64,000 nucleotides of DNA from Paractinoplanes atraurantiacus. GTDB taxonomy: Bacteria > Actinomycetota > Actinomycetes > Mycobacteriales > Micromonosporaceae. Every line of letters starts with the position of its first letter. Within the stretch, counting starts at the first letter, position 1. The stretch covers positions 82,542 through 146,541 of the forward strand of contig NZ_OBDY01000028.1 of the NCBI RefSeq assembly GCF_900215205.1. The letters run 5' to 3'. Positions 53,521 to 62,173 of the stretch are shown one piece after another. The translations under genes and the position numbers were made by a program. A model generated the notes under the pieces. That model was given only the letters and a program-made list of their open reading frames with translations, did no database searches and was not told where the DNA came from.

Positions 53521-53549
53521 ACGGCCCGAAGCTCGGTGCTCCGGGCCGT
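53521..53549 (-). terminator. Terminator hairpin of the 608-residue surface protein gene
   Basis: ACGGCCCG (53521-53528) pairs with CGGGCCGT (53542-53549), with further partial pairing in the loop, 20 bp downstream of the minus-strand stop. Confidence 0.65.
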
Positions 53550-53569
53550 CTCTTACTTCACGTACGGGA

Positions 53570-55396
53570 TCAGTAGTCGGCGACCGTGAAGGCCGAGCCG
53601 CTGGAGATCCGGGAGATGTTGGTATCCACGGCGTTCGCTGTAGTGGCGGACGCGTCGTTCACCAGCGCGACGTTGTAGACGCCACGCGGGATCGAACCAG
53701 TCTCGTAGAAGTAGTCCGACGTCTTGAGGCGCTTCGTCAGGTCCAAGGTGCAGATCAGCTCGGTGTCGCTGATCTTCGTGACGTCCATGCACTGGGCGGT
53801 CAGGCCGACCTGCTTGATGGTCGCGCCGGCCACGAGGCCGTACCAGGAGTTGGTGACCAGGAAGACGCCGACGCCGGCGCCGGGTGCGGTCGAGGCGCCG
53901 GCTTCCGCCGTGGCGGCGAAGTTCAGCGCGTCGAAGCCGGAGCCGAGGATGTCCAGGGTCACATCCGTGTCCTCGTACTTGGCCGTGTTCGGCGTGACCG
54001 TGATGCCGTACGAGAAGGTGAACTCGGTGGCGGCGCTGGTCTGCTGACCGGCCGCGGTCGACACGCTCAGCTTCGCGGCGCCGGCCGAGGCGGCCGTCGT
54101 CGTGGCGGTGAACGTGTCGTCGTCCACGATCACGATGTCCTTGAGCGGGCTGTTGCCCAGCTTCGCCGACATCGTCGCCTCGCTGCCCGGGTCGGGCAGG
54201 CCGGCGCTGATGGTGACCTCGATGGCCGATCCACCCTGTGAGGGGCCGTTGGCGGGGTCGATCGTGACGTTCGTCAGGTCGAGCAGCTCGGCGACCGAGT
54301 AGATCGCCGGGACCGCGAGCAGCTTGCCGGTCGAGGCGCTGCCGTAGACGCAGACCTTCCAGTCGGTCGTGTTGCCGGTGCCGCTGTGCGTGACACCGGC
54401 GGGAACCTCGACGGCCGCCTTCGAGGTGGAGATCCTCGTGATGGTGGCGACCTCGTCGTCGGCGCCGGCCGAGTCGACGTCGGCCGGGCAGGCGTCGGAC
54501 TTGGTGAAGAGCGCGCCCGGGGTGCTGGTCGTGATAGCGGCGGTCTTGGTGGTCAGGATGATCGTGTTGCCGCCACCAGAGTTACCGGCCGACGGGCTGA
54601 CCGTGGAGGTCGGCAGCGCGCCGTACGAGGCGACGCCGATCAGGCCGCTGGTGGCGCCGGTGCCGGCGTAGACGCAGACGGTGTAGTTGCCGGCGCTGGG
54701 CAGCGTGGTCGGGATGGTGAAGGTCGCGACGGTGTTGCCGGAGTTCTTGGTGGCCGTTCCGGTGGCCGCCGAGCCGGTCGTCGTGTACGCGGACGCGCAG
54801 GAGCCGCTGGACCGGTAGATCACGCCGAGCGTGCTTCCGCCGGTGGAGAGCCAGGTGCCGCTGCGGGTGGCGGTGACCACCGTGCCACCGGCCGACGTGC
54901 CCGCCGACGGGCTGAGGGCAGGCACGGTGTTGGCGCCGCTCACGGTGATGGTGTTCGCGCCCGAGGTAGCGATCAGCGGCGTCGAGGTGCCGATGGCGGT
55001 GCCCGTCGTGGCGCCGTAGACGCAGGCCTTCCACTGGCCGGCGGCGAGCGCCGGCACAGTGATGGTGGCGTCGTCGATCTGGCTGCCGGGAATGACGACC
55101 GCCGCGGCCGGCTTGGCCGAGCTCGTGGTGCCATACGTCTGGTCACAGGTCGCGGTGCTGGCGATGAACCGTCCGCCGACCGTGGCCGCGACCAGGTTCG
55201 CCGGGAAGGCGCCGGTGGCGGTCAGGGTGACGTTGACGCCGCCGCCCAGTGGCGCGGCGGCCGTCGAGAGCGTGCCGTCGACAGCCACCGCGTAGGCGGG
55301 GCTGGCGATCCCGGCGACCGCCAGGGCGGCCGTCGCCGCCGTGGCGATACCGGCGCGCAGAGGCCGGTTGCCGGTAATGGGATGGGACTTGCGCAT
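53570..55396 (-). CDS. Secreted IPT/TIG-like repeat protein, paralogue 1
   Basis: 608 residues. MRKSHPIT plus a hydrophobic segment ending in AYA is a signal peptide. The rest is Thr/Ser/Ala-rich beta repeats, each ending in a KVCVYG- or TVCVYA-type strand with a regularly placed Cys. VTIDPANGPSQGGSAIEVT and ITVTPNTAKYEDTDVTLDILGSGF are IPT/TIG-like. AGGAGGACC precedes the ATG. The closest relative in the window is the gene at 57224-59809, and the upstream regions also resemble each other. It is probably an abundant extracellular or envelope protein; function unknown. Confidence 0.8.
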   Translation of the reverse strand: MRKSHPITGNRPLRAGIATAATAALAVAGIASPAYAVAVDGTLSTAAAPLGGGVNVTLTATGAFPANLVAATVGGRFIASTATCDQTYGTTSSAKPAAAVVIPGSQIDDATITVPALAAGQWKACVYGATTGTAIGTSTPLIATSGANTITVSGANTVPALSPSAGTSAGGTVVTATRSGTWLSTGGSTLGVIYRSSGSCASAYTTTGSAATGTATKNSGNTVATFTIPTTLPSAGNYTVCVYAGTGATSGLIGVASYGALPTSTVSPSAGNSGGGNTIILTTKTAAITTSTPGALFTKSDACPADVDSAGADDEVATITRISTSKAAVEVPAGVTHSGTGNTTDWKVCVYGSASTGKLLAVPAIYSVAELLDLTNVTIDPANGPSQGGSAIEVTISAGLPDPGSEATMSAKLGNSPLKDIVIVDDDTFTATTTAASAGAAKLSVSTAAGQQTSAATEFTFSYGITVTPNTAKYEDTDVTLDILGSGFDALNFAATAEAGASTAPGAGVGVFLVTNSWYGLVAGATIKQVGLTAQCMDVTKISDTELICTLDLTKRLKTSDYFYETGSIPRGVYNVALVNDASATTANAVDTNISRISSGSAFTVADY

Positions 55397-55508
55397 GCGA
55401 GGTCCTCCTACGGTTTCAAGAACCGCGTTCTGGAATGGGTGAGCCCGCGCGTGTCGAGGACGGCGGGCCGTCTCGCACGGAGCGTAACGCGGCTTATAGG
55501 GCGATTTT

Positions 55509-55542
55509 TGTAGAGTAGGAAATTTGCGAAAAATGCTCTACA
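55509..55542. promoter_or_regulatory. Inverted repeat in the paralogue 1 promoter region
   Basis: TGTAGAG (55509-55515) and CTCTACA (55536-55542) form a perfect 7-bp inverted repeat around an AT-rich centre, about 115 bp upstream of the start. TATAAG on the minus strand lies closer to the gene and may be its -10 box. Confidence 0.4.
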
Positions 55543-55567
55543 TCGTGGTAAGGGCCTGGCATAAAGC

Positions 55568-55597
55568 AAGGCGGCCCGGGAGAACCCGGGCCGCCTT
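55568..55597. repeat. 30-bp hairpin, left copy flanking the IS
   Basis: AAGGCGGCCCGGG-AGAA-CCCGGGCCGCCTT, a perfect 13-bp stem with a 4-nt loop. An identical copy in the same orientation (same AGAA loop) lies at 57179-57208, immediately outside the other IS end. It behaves as a 30-bp target-site duplication. Confidence 0.85.
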
Positions 55598-57178
55598 CTC
55601 GTGTTTTGACCATCGGGGGAGATTCATGGTGGTCGAGGTCTAGCGAAATGGGGAGGACCCTGTCCATGATCTGAGTTCTCACACAAAGATCATCAATGGG
55701 CAGGGTCCTCGATGAGGAGCGTAACGGCTACCGGTCCCGGCGACAGCGAGCTGGGCCGGATCTTGTTGGATGCGTGGCGGCGGGAGTTGTACGAAGGGGT
55801 CCTTACCTCCCGGTCGCGGACGTTGTTCACGCTGGTCGACGGGCTGGCCGCCGATCAGGGGCGGTGCGGGTGCCCGGCTCATCTGTCGCTGGGCACGGTC
55901 ACCGGGCACGCCGCGGCGTACCGGGCGTTACGCGACGGTGAGATCGACACCGGTCGGGCGTTACGGGCCGCATGCCGGATCGCGCAGCGTTGCGGCCTGC
56001 CGCGGGTTTATGCCATCGACACCACCGCCTAGCCGCGGCCGAACGCGGCGACCAGCCCGGACCGGCAGCCGCAGTACACCCCGGGTGGCCCGCGCGGCAC
56101 GGCGCTGATCAAGACCGGGTGGCGGTATCAGCATGTTGTCCGGTTGACCCTGACCCCGGACTCCTGGGTCGTGCCGGTCCTGGCCGACCGCATCGCCTCC
56201 GACGACGACCTGACCGAAGTCACTGTGGACCACATCGCCCGAGTCTGCGCGGCCGACGGAGCCCGCATGACAGACCGGTCGCTGTTCCTGCTGGACTCCG
56301 GCTACCCGGCAGCCCGGATCACCCATCTACTGCGCGAACGCAAGATCCCCGCGGACGTCCTGATCCGTCTGGCGACCTCGCAGACCATGTGGACCAGACC
56401 CGAACGCCGGGCCGCTCACCCACTCGGCGGCCGGCCCCGCCGGCACGGATTCCGTCTCGCCCTGCGCGAACCCGACCTGCCCCCGGACGCCGGTGTCAGC
56501 GGCCCGGTCGGTATCTACGGCACCGTCACCGTCCGGGCCTGGCACCAGGTTCACCCCAAACTCACCAGCTCCAGCCGCGGCTTCACCGATCAGAAGACCC
56601 TGCCGATCGTCGAGGGCACCGTCCTGCTCGCCCAAGTCCAGCACCTACGCCCCAGCCGCCGCGCCGGTGACCTCGCACTCTGGTACTCCGGCACCCGCCA
56701 CGACCTGCTCACCCTGGTCATGACCTACCTGGCCCGCTTCGACATCGAGCACTACTTCCGGCACCTGAAGACCACCGCCCAGGCCCCGGACTTTCACCCC
56801 CGACAACCCGGCACCCTGACCACCTGGCTCCGCCTGCACGCCTACGCCTACCTGCACCTGTTCTGCGCGCGCACCCACATCACCCATCACCGGCTGCCCT
56901 GGGAACCCGCCACCACCACGCCCCCGACCCCGGGTCAGACCCGCCGGCAGGTTTCGCCCGCTCTGCGCAACGCCTGGCAACCACCAGGCCAACCGAAACC
57001 CGGCCACCCCGGCCCCGGACGCCCCGCCGGCAGACGCCGCAAACGCCGAACCCGCCACCCCGTCATCCGCAAGAACGCCATCCATAAGGGCAAATAACAC
57101 CCTCACACCCACACCACCGCGAAAACACCCACACCACACCGCCAGACCGCCCTGCCCACAGAACGGTCAAAACACGAG
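55598..57178 (+). mobile_element. Insertion sequence, 1,581 bp, IS4/IS701-like DDE type
   Basis: The ends are inverted repeats CTCGTGTTTTGACC (55598-55611) and GGTCAAAACACGAG (57165-57178). The element contains one transposase frame interrupted by an amber codon. It is bounded by direct copies of a 30-bp terminator-like hairpin. It separates two paralogous surface-protein genes and points opposite to them. Family placement from sequence reading alone is tentative. Confidence 0.85.
55712..57097 (+). pseudogene. DDE transposase with in-frame amber codon
   Basis: The frame runs from ATG 55712 to TAA 57097 with a single stop, TAG at 56030-56032. Reading continues in the same frame on both sides (YAIDTTA-stop-PRPNAATSP), and TGG (Trp) is the likely ancestral codon. 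About 461 codons in all. The first catalytic Asp is in YAIDTTA, a second in LLDSGYPAA and the Glu probably in DIEHYFRHLKT. Without suppression the product stops at 106 residues, so the copy should be inactive unless helped in trans. The family is probably near IS4/IS701. Confidence 0.88.
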
Positions 57179-57208
57179 AAGGCGGCCCGGGAGAACCCGG
57201 GCCGCCTT
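57179..57208 (-). terminator. 30-bp hairpin, right copy; terminator of paralogue 2
   Basis: Identical to 55568-55597. On the minus strand it starts 16 bp beyond the stop of the 861-residue surface-protein gene, as expected for that gene's terminator. It is the probable pre-insertion target of the IS. Confidence 0.8.
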
Positions 57209-57223
57209 GGTGGAGCGGTGAGA

Positions 57224-59809
57224 CTACGCGGGCGCGACGGTGAAGGTCGAGCCGCTGGAGACGACGCTCTGGCTGTAGTCCGGGTCGCTGATGTTCGCGT
57301 TGACCGAGCCGTTCGTGACGAACGTCAGGGTGTAGGCGTTGTTGGGCACCGCGATCGGCGCGTACAGCACCATGACCTGGCCGGTCTGGGTGCCCGCGAC
57401 TGGCAGCGACACCGTCGCTGACCCGCCGCCTGAACCCACGCCGGTGATGAAGCTGACGCCACCGGTGTTGAGGCCGGTGCCGGTAATCGCTCGGCCGATG
57501 TCGGCGCTGGTGAAGGTGCCCGCAGGCGCCGTGATGGTGGTGCCGCTGGAGGGCGTGTTGACGGCGGCGGCCGTCGTCTTTACAGCGCCGCCGATGGCCA
57601 GAACGCCCGTGGCGCCGGTGGCGGCCGCGATCGGGTCGCGATCCAGCAGGGCGGTCGTGGAGCTCAGGACCCGGGCGATACGCGTTCCCGGGGCCAGGGT
57701 GGTGGCGTTGCTGACCACCAGACCGGTGTCCTGCGGCACGAAGCCGCCGGCGGTGGCGGTGATGACCCGGTTGCCGAGCACAGTCGTTGCCGCGGTCACC
57801 GTGGCGTTCGTGTAGGTGGTCGGATCGATGGCCGTGCCCGCGGCGTTGAACCGCCGGTTGAGGGCCAGCGTGCAGATCAGCTCGGTGTCGCTGATGACCA
57901 GGACATCACCGCACTCGGCGACCGGTCCGTTGGCCTTCGTGGTGCCGCTGCCGCTGATGTCGGTCGGGTTGTAGGTGCCGTTGACCAGGTACATGTGCGC
58001 CGCAGCGCCGGCGCCGAAGGACACCGAGTAGAAGCCGACACCCTTGACCGTGAGGTCGATGCCGGTGGTCGTGTTGGGTGCCGTGTTCGGCGTCACGACG
58101 ACGTCGTTCAGGAACGAGTATGCGTTGGCCAGCGTCTTCGAGCCCGAGACCGTGGTGACAACGAGCGTGGAGCCGTTCTCCGCGGCGTGCTGCGGGGTGG
58201 TCGCGGTGAAGGCGTTCGGGCTCACCGGCGTGATGTTGAGCAGCGGGATGCCGCCCAGGGTGGCGGTGATCGAGCCGGCCGTGGTCGGGAAGTTGGTGCC
58301 GGTGACCACGATGTCGGTGCCGCCGAGAACGCTGCCGGAGGTCGGAGCGACGCTCGATACCGTGTGCGGGTTCATGACGGTGTACGCCGCCGAGCCCACC
58401 AGGGTGCTCTGCCCGGCCGTCGCTCCGTTGTAGAAGCAGGCCTGGTAGATGGTGGGCGAAGCGTTGACGAGCGCCAGGCTCGGCACCGTCGCCGCGAGGC
58501 GGTTGTTCGCGAGCTTGCGTACCGAGCCGGCCGCGCCCTCAACGATGCCGGAAGTCGCGGCGGTGTAGGTGACCGGGCAGCGCTCGGCCGTGACGTAGTT
58601 GGCGCCCAGCGTGCTCACGCCCAGAAGGAAGTTGGACGTGGACGTCGCCGTGATGCCGTTGGTCGTGGTGGCCGGTCCGACGGTGCTACTCAGCGAGATC
58701 GCGGGGATCGTGACCGAGTAGGTGGCCGCGCCGACACCGATCAGGGCGTCCGTGCTGGTCGTGCCGTTGTAGAAGCACACGTTGTATGGCGTGGTGGCGC
58801 CGGTGCCGGTCACGCCCGCCGGCACGGTGGCCGAGATGACCGAGGACGACGTCTTGGTCACGCTGGTGCCGGCGCGGTTGCCGGGCGATCCGTAGGTCGC
58901 CGGGCAACCACCGGTGAGCGTGAAGACGACGCCCGGGGCGTTGGCGTTGGCGAACGGCGTGGTGCCGGTGGCCGACGTGAAGGTGAGGCTGTTGCTGCCG
59001 CCGGACGGGCCGGTGGCAGCGCTCGACGCGACGGTCGGTGCGAATGTCCACTGGCTGTAGTCACCGAGCAGCGTGCCCGCGCTCGTCGCCAGCGTGTACG
59101 CACAGACCTCATAGTTGCGCGCGGCGCCGGAGTTGAGAGCGGCGTTGGTCGGAGGGTTGAAGGTTACTGTGCCGTCGTCGACCCGCTGAATGCCCGAGGC
59201 CGAGATATTCGGCGACGTGGTGGCGTAGGTCGCGGGGCACGAGCTGTTCGTCGTGAAGATGATGCCGGGCAGGTTCGTGGCGAACGATGATGCCGTCGGC
59301 CCCTTCAGCGTGACCGTGGCTCCCGACGCGCCGCCTCCGGGCGTCAGCGACGGTACGACGGTCAGCACGGATGCCGGGCTGGAGTCGACCAGCGTCGCCG
59401 CACCCGAGGTGGCGCCACCGTAGAGGCAGACGGCGTAGGGCTTGGGCGATGTGGTCAGCGACAGCGTGCTGGCCGACGGTACGACGAAGGACGCGCTGTT
59501 GTTGACTCCCGTCACTTTGGCCGCGGTGACGGTGACCGCACCGGTCTTGGCGGCGCTAGCCGCGACTCCCGACTCACACGTCGTCTGCGTGCTGGTCGGG
59601 ATGATCACGACGAACGGGTCCACCGAGCTGAAGGCGGTGCTGCTGGTCGCCACGGCGGTGATGGTGGCGCCCGGCGCGGCCGCACCCGGCGTCATCGAGG
59701 TCAAGGCGGCAGCCGATGCCGCGGTCGGTGCGGTCAGGAGCGCCGCTCCGACCGCCCCCGTGGTGAGCACTGCACCGAGGTGCCTTGCCCGGGTACTGGA
59801 CTTGCGCAT
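57224..59809 (-). CDS. Secreted IPT/TIG-like repeat protein, paralogue 2
   Basis: 861 residues. Signal peptide (MRKSSTRARHLG, end at ASAAA) and repeated beta units ending in YEVCAYT-, YNVCFYN- and YQACFYN-type strands with one Cys each. VSSVAPTSGSVLGGTDIVVT is a clear IPT/TIG start. Compared with paralogue 1 it has more repeats and an insertion of about 140 residues near the C-terminus. The CGDVLVISDTELICTLALNR segment matches MDVTKISDTELICTLDLTKR of paralogue 1. The SD and leader around the start are nearly identical in both. Function unknown. Confidence 0.82.
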   Translation of the reverse strand: MRKSSTRARHLGAVLTTGAVGAALLTAPTAASAAALTSMTPGAAAPGATITAVATSSTAFSSVDPFVVIIPTSTQTTCESGVAASAAKTGAVTVTAAKVTGVNNSASFVVPSASTLSLTTSPKPYAVCLYGGATSGAATLVDSSPASVLTVVPSLTPGGGASGATVTLKGPTASSFATNLPGIIFTTNSSCPATYATTSPNISASGIQRVDDGTVTFNPPTNAALNSGAARNYEVCAYTLATSAGTLLGDYSQWTFAPTVASSAATGPSGGSNSLTFTSATGTTPFANANAPGVVFTLTGGCPATYGSPGNRAGTSVTKTSSSVISATVPAGVTGTGATTPYNVCFYNGTTSTDALIGVGAATYSVTIPAISLSSTVGPATTTNGITATSTSNFLLGVSTLGANYVTAERCPVTYTAATSGIVEGAAGSVRKLANNRLAATVPSLALVNASPTIYQACFYNGATAGQSTLVGSAAYTVMNPHTVSSVAPTSGSVLGGTDIVVTGTNFPTTAGSITATLGGIPLLNITPVSPNAFTATTPQHAAENGSTLVVTTVSGSKTLANAYSFLNDVVVTPNTAPNTTTGIDLTVKGVGFYSVSFGAGAAAHMYLVNGTYNPTDISGSGTTKANGPVAECGDVLVISDTELICTLALNRRFNAAGTAIDPTTYTNATVTAATTVLGNRVITATAGGFVPQDTGLVVSNATTLAPGTRIARVLSSTTALLDRDPIAAATGATGVLAIGGAVKTTAAAVNTPSSGTTITAPAGTFTSADIGRAITGTGLNTGGVSFITGVGSGGGSATVSLPVAGTQTGQVMVLYAPIAVPNNAYTLTFVTNGSVNANISDPDYSQSVVSSGSTFTVAPA

Positions 59810-60136
59810 GCGAGGTCCTCCTACGGGTCTCTATGGACCACGTCGCTGGATGGGGTAGGGCCCGGCGATGCGGGTGAACCGTCGCGGGCCGTCTCGCGGA
59901 GAGCGTAGCTATTTATGGGCGCTTCCTGACTAAAAGCGGTGAAGTTCAAGATATGTCGGACATAAGTGGGCCAGAGATGGTACTGGGGACGCCTGGCGGG
60001 TGTGGCGGAATGGGAGAAGGAAGGGTATTAGGAATGCCTTACCTCATTTAAATTAACAGTGGTGTTGTTAGGCGTTGATTGGGTAATGGTTTATCGTCGA
60101 GGCGAACGGGATGCGCTAAATGGGAGGCGACGACTC
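59810..60136. other. Divergent intergenic region, 327 bp
   Basis: It contains the shared leader of the surface-protein paralogues next to 59810, a 13-bp palindrome TATGTCGGACATA (59952-59964), an IdeR/DmdR-like sequence at 60028-60046 and a relatively AT-rich promoter stretch before the DUF1540 gene. No conserved ORF is seen. Confidence 0.6.
60028..60046. promoter_or_regulatory. Weak IdeR/DmdR-like iron box
   Basis: TTAGGAATGCCTTACCTCA matches the IdeR consensus TTAGGTTAGGCTAACCTAA at 13 of 19 positions, about 90 bp upstream of the DUF1540 start. The match is modest. Confidence 0.3.
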
Positions 60137-60427
60137 ATGACTCAGGCTCTGGAAATGCCGCGGGTGCAGACCTGTACGGTCACCCAGTGTGGGTACAACC
60201 ACGACGGCTGTACGGCGTTCGCGGTGACCATCGGCAGCATGAACGCGGAGTGCGACACCTACGTCGAGACCGGGGACAAGGGTGGCACCGGCAAGCCGCT
60301 TGCGCAGGTGGGGGCCTGCAAGCGGTCTGACTGCGTGCACAACGGGGACCTCGAGTGCCACGCGCCGGCGATCGTGGTGGGGGCGTCGGGGGACAAGGCC
60401 GACTGCCTGACGTACGAGGCTCGTTAA
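60137..60427 (+). CDS. Tandem DUF1540 protein
   Basis: 96 residues from ATG 60137 with GGGAGG 9 nt upstream. Two DUF1540 units: CTVTQCGYNHDGC...CDTY and CKRSDCVHNGDLEC...CLTY, each with four Cys. These are small Cys-rich, probably metal-binding units of unknown function. An iron-box-like sequence upstream hints at metal control. A strong terminator follows. Confidence 0.88.
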   Translation: MTQALEMPRVQTCTVTQCGYNHDGCTAFAVTIGSMNAECDTYVETGDKGGTGKPLAQVGACKRSDCVHNGDLECHAPAIVVGASGDKADCLTYEAR

Positions 60428-60444
60428 AAGCATTAAGACAAGGT

Positions 60445-60476
60445 AAGGCTCGCCTTTATTAGGCGAGCCTTTCTTT
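60445..60476 (+). terminator. Intrinsic terminator
   Basis: An 11-bp stem AAGGCTCGCCT / AGGCGAGCCTT, loop TTATT, then TTTCTTT. It closes the DUF1540 transcript and isolates it from the next operon. Confidence 0.92.
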
Positions 60477-60484
60477 ATGTGGGG

Positions 60485-60549
60485 TTGACACCGGAAAAAG
60501 CCTGAGCTAAGTTGTTCTCACATCGAGTTAATCTCAGCGTGAGGACAAC
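60485..60549 (+). promoter_or_regulatory. Promoter and inverted-repeat operator of the NrtR operon
   Basis: TTGACA (60485-60490), a 17-bp spacer and TAAGTT (60508-60513) form a good sigma-70-type promoter. GTTGTTCTCAC (60511-60521) and GTGAGGACAAC (60539-60549) are inverted arms with one mismatch, overlapping the -10 box and ending at the ATG. This layout suits autorepression by the NrtR-type regulator. Confidence 0.7.
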
Positions 60550-61281
60550 ATGGCGAGCGAAGCGGAGTTCCTGAAGGGGTACGACCCGGGGGCCTACCCG
60601 GCCGTCGCGGTGACCGTCGACGTGGTGGCGCTGACCATTCGCGACGGGGAGCTCTGCGTGCTGCTGGTCGAGCGGGCCGAGCATCCGTTCGCCGGGCGGC
60701 GGGCCCTGCCGGGTGGCTTCGTCCGCGGGGAGGGGCTCGACGACGCGGCGCTGCGCGAGCTGCAGGAGGAGACGGCGCTGGGCAAGGTTCATCTGGAGCA
60801 GTTGCGGACGTACGGCGACCCGGGCCGTGACCCGCGGATGCGGGTCTTCTCGGTGGCCTACCTCGCCTTCGCTCCGGGGCTGCCCGAGCCGCGGGCCGGC
60901 TCCGACGCGGCCGGGGCCGCGTGGGTGCCGGTCGAGCAGGCCACGGGACTGGCCTTCGACCACGACACGATCCTGGCCGACGGGCTCGACCGGGCGCGGT
61001 CGAAACTCGAATACACGCCGCTGGCCACCGCGTTCGTCGGCGACGAGTTCACCATCGGCGAGCTCCGGCAGGTCTACGCCTCGGTCTGGGGTGAGGAGCT
61101 GCACGCCGGCAACTTCCACCGCAAGGTGCTCTCCGTGCCGGGCTTCGTCGAGAGCACCGGCGCCACCACGGCCCGCGGCGGCGAGCGCGGCGGGCCGCGG
61201 GCCAAGCTCTACCGGGCCGGTGACGCCCAGCTGCTGCACCCGGCTCTGCTGCGGCCGGCCCGCGAAGACGGTGTGCGATGA
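60550..61281 (+). CDS. NrtR-type Nudix-family transcriptional regulator
   Basis: 243 residues. A Nudix-fold N-terminal domain (RALPGGFVRGEGLDDAALRELQEETAL) leads to a winged helix-turn-helix (FTIGELRQVYASVWGEELHAGNFHRKVL). In the Nudix box the REx2EE core is largely kept (RELQEE). NrtR proteins use the Nudix domain to sense ADP-ribose-type NAD metabolites and repress NAD genes. Its stop overlaps the next start by 4 bp (ATGA), and the operator-like repeat overlaps its own promoter. That the ligand here is an NAD product is inference. Confidence 0.88.
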   Translation: MASEAEFLKGYDPGAYPAVAVTVDVVALTIRDGELCVLLVERAEHPFAGRRALPGGFVRGEGLDDAALRELQEETALGKVHLEQLRTYGDPGRDPRMRVFSVAYLAFAPGLPEPRAGSDAAGAAWVPVEQATGLAFDHDTILADGLDRARSKLEYTPLATAFVGDEFTIGELRQVYASVWGEELHAGNFHRKVLSVPGFVESTGATTARGGERGGPRAKLYRAGDAQLLHPALLRPAREDGVR

Positions 61282-62159
61282 CCTTCCTCGAGGCGGTCGA
61301 GCGGATCGAGGCGGCCACGACGTACGCGGATCTGGGTGAAGGGGGCGGCGACGCCGCGTACCGGAAGCTCGCGAAGGCCGTACACCCGGACGCCGTGACC
61401 GAAGCGCAGAGCGCGACCGCCAACCGGGTCTTCGCCAAGCTCGCGCGCCTCTACGAGGAGCGGGCCGTGCTGACCGGCGACGTCGCCGACCTCCGGCCCG
61501 GCGAGGGTGGGCTGGTCAAGGTGCCGCGCGACCCGGCCGACAACGATCTCATGGAGGCCGAGGCGGCGGCGCTGAAAAAGCTCGAGGTCAACGGCGACCC
61601 CAAGTTCCGGCCGTACGCTCCCCGGCTGCTCAAAAGCTATGTGCACGAGGACGAGCAGCGGCGCCGGCGGCGGGTCAACGTCCTGGAGAAGCTCGACGGG
61701 TTCGTGCCGCTGTCAAAGGTCGGACGAAAGCTGGACCCGCGGGACGCGGCCTGGATGTGGCGGCGGCTGCTGACCGGGCTCGGCTGGGCCCACCGGGCCG
61801 GCGTCGTGCACGGGGCCGTCTTCGAAGAGCACGTGCTGATCCACCCGGAGCAGCACGGTGTGGCCCTCGTCGACTGGTGCTACTCGGGCGGCCGGGTCAG
61901 CGCCGTCATCAAGGGCCACTCCTACCCACCCGAGGTCAGGCGGGACAGGACCGTCACCCCGGCCACCGACATCTACCTGGCCACCGCCCTGATGACCCGG
62001 ATCACCGACATGCCCAAGCCGATGCGGCGGTTCGCCGACGGCTGCCTCTACGACGCGCCGCGCATGCGGCCGCAGGACGCGTGGTCGCTGCTCGGCGAGC
62101 TCGACGACCTGCTCGACAACCTCTACGGGCCGCGCACGTTCCGGCCCTTCGTGATCTAG
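61278..62159 (+). CDS. J-domain / pseudokinase-like protein
   Basis: 293 residues. A short J-like domain with HPD at residues 36-38 (YRKLAKAVHPD) is followed by a protein-kinase-like fold. A possible VAIK-type Lys is in LVKVPRD, and the catalytic loop reads VVHGAVFEEHVLIHP, so the catalytic HRD Asp is Ala. The metal-binding Asp may survive in ALVDWCYS. It is thus probably a pseudokinase or scaffold with a co-chaperone-like tail. It is translationally coupled to the NrtR gene and lies 14 bp before the vWA gene. Confidence 0.78.
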   Translation: MTFLEAVERIEAATTYADLGEGGGDAAYRKLAKAVHPDAVTEAQSATANRVFAKLARLYEERAVLTGDVADLRPGEGGLVKVPRDPADNDLMEAEAAALKKLEVNGDPKFRPYAPRLLKSYVHEDEQRRRRRVNVLEKLDGFVPLSKVGRKLDPRDAAWMWRRLLTGLGWAHRAGVVHGAVFEEHVLIHPEQHGVALVDWCYSGGRVSAVIKGHSYPPEVRRDRTVTPATDIYLATALMTRITDMPKPMRRFADGCLYDAPRMRPQDAWSLLGELDDLLDNLYGPRTFRPFVI

Positions 62160-62173
62160 AGAAGGAGAACGAC

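Noticed and set aside
60440..60465. Second IdeR-like box (AAGGTAAGGCTCGCCTTTA)
   Set aside because: The similarity is explained by the arm of a clear intrinsic terminator for the DUF1540 gene, and only about 12 of 19 positions match.
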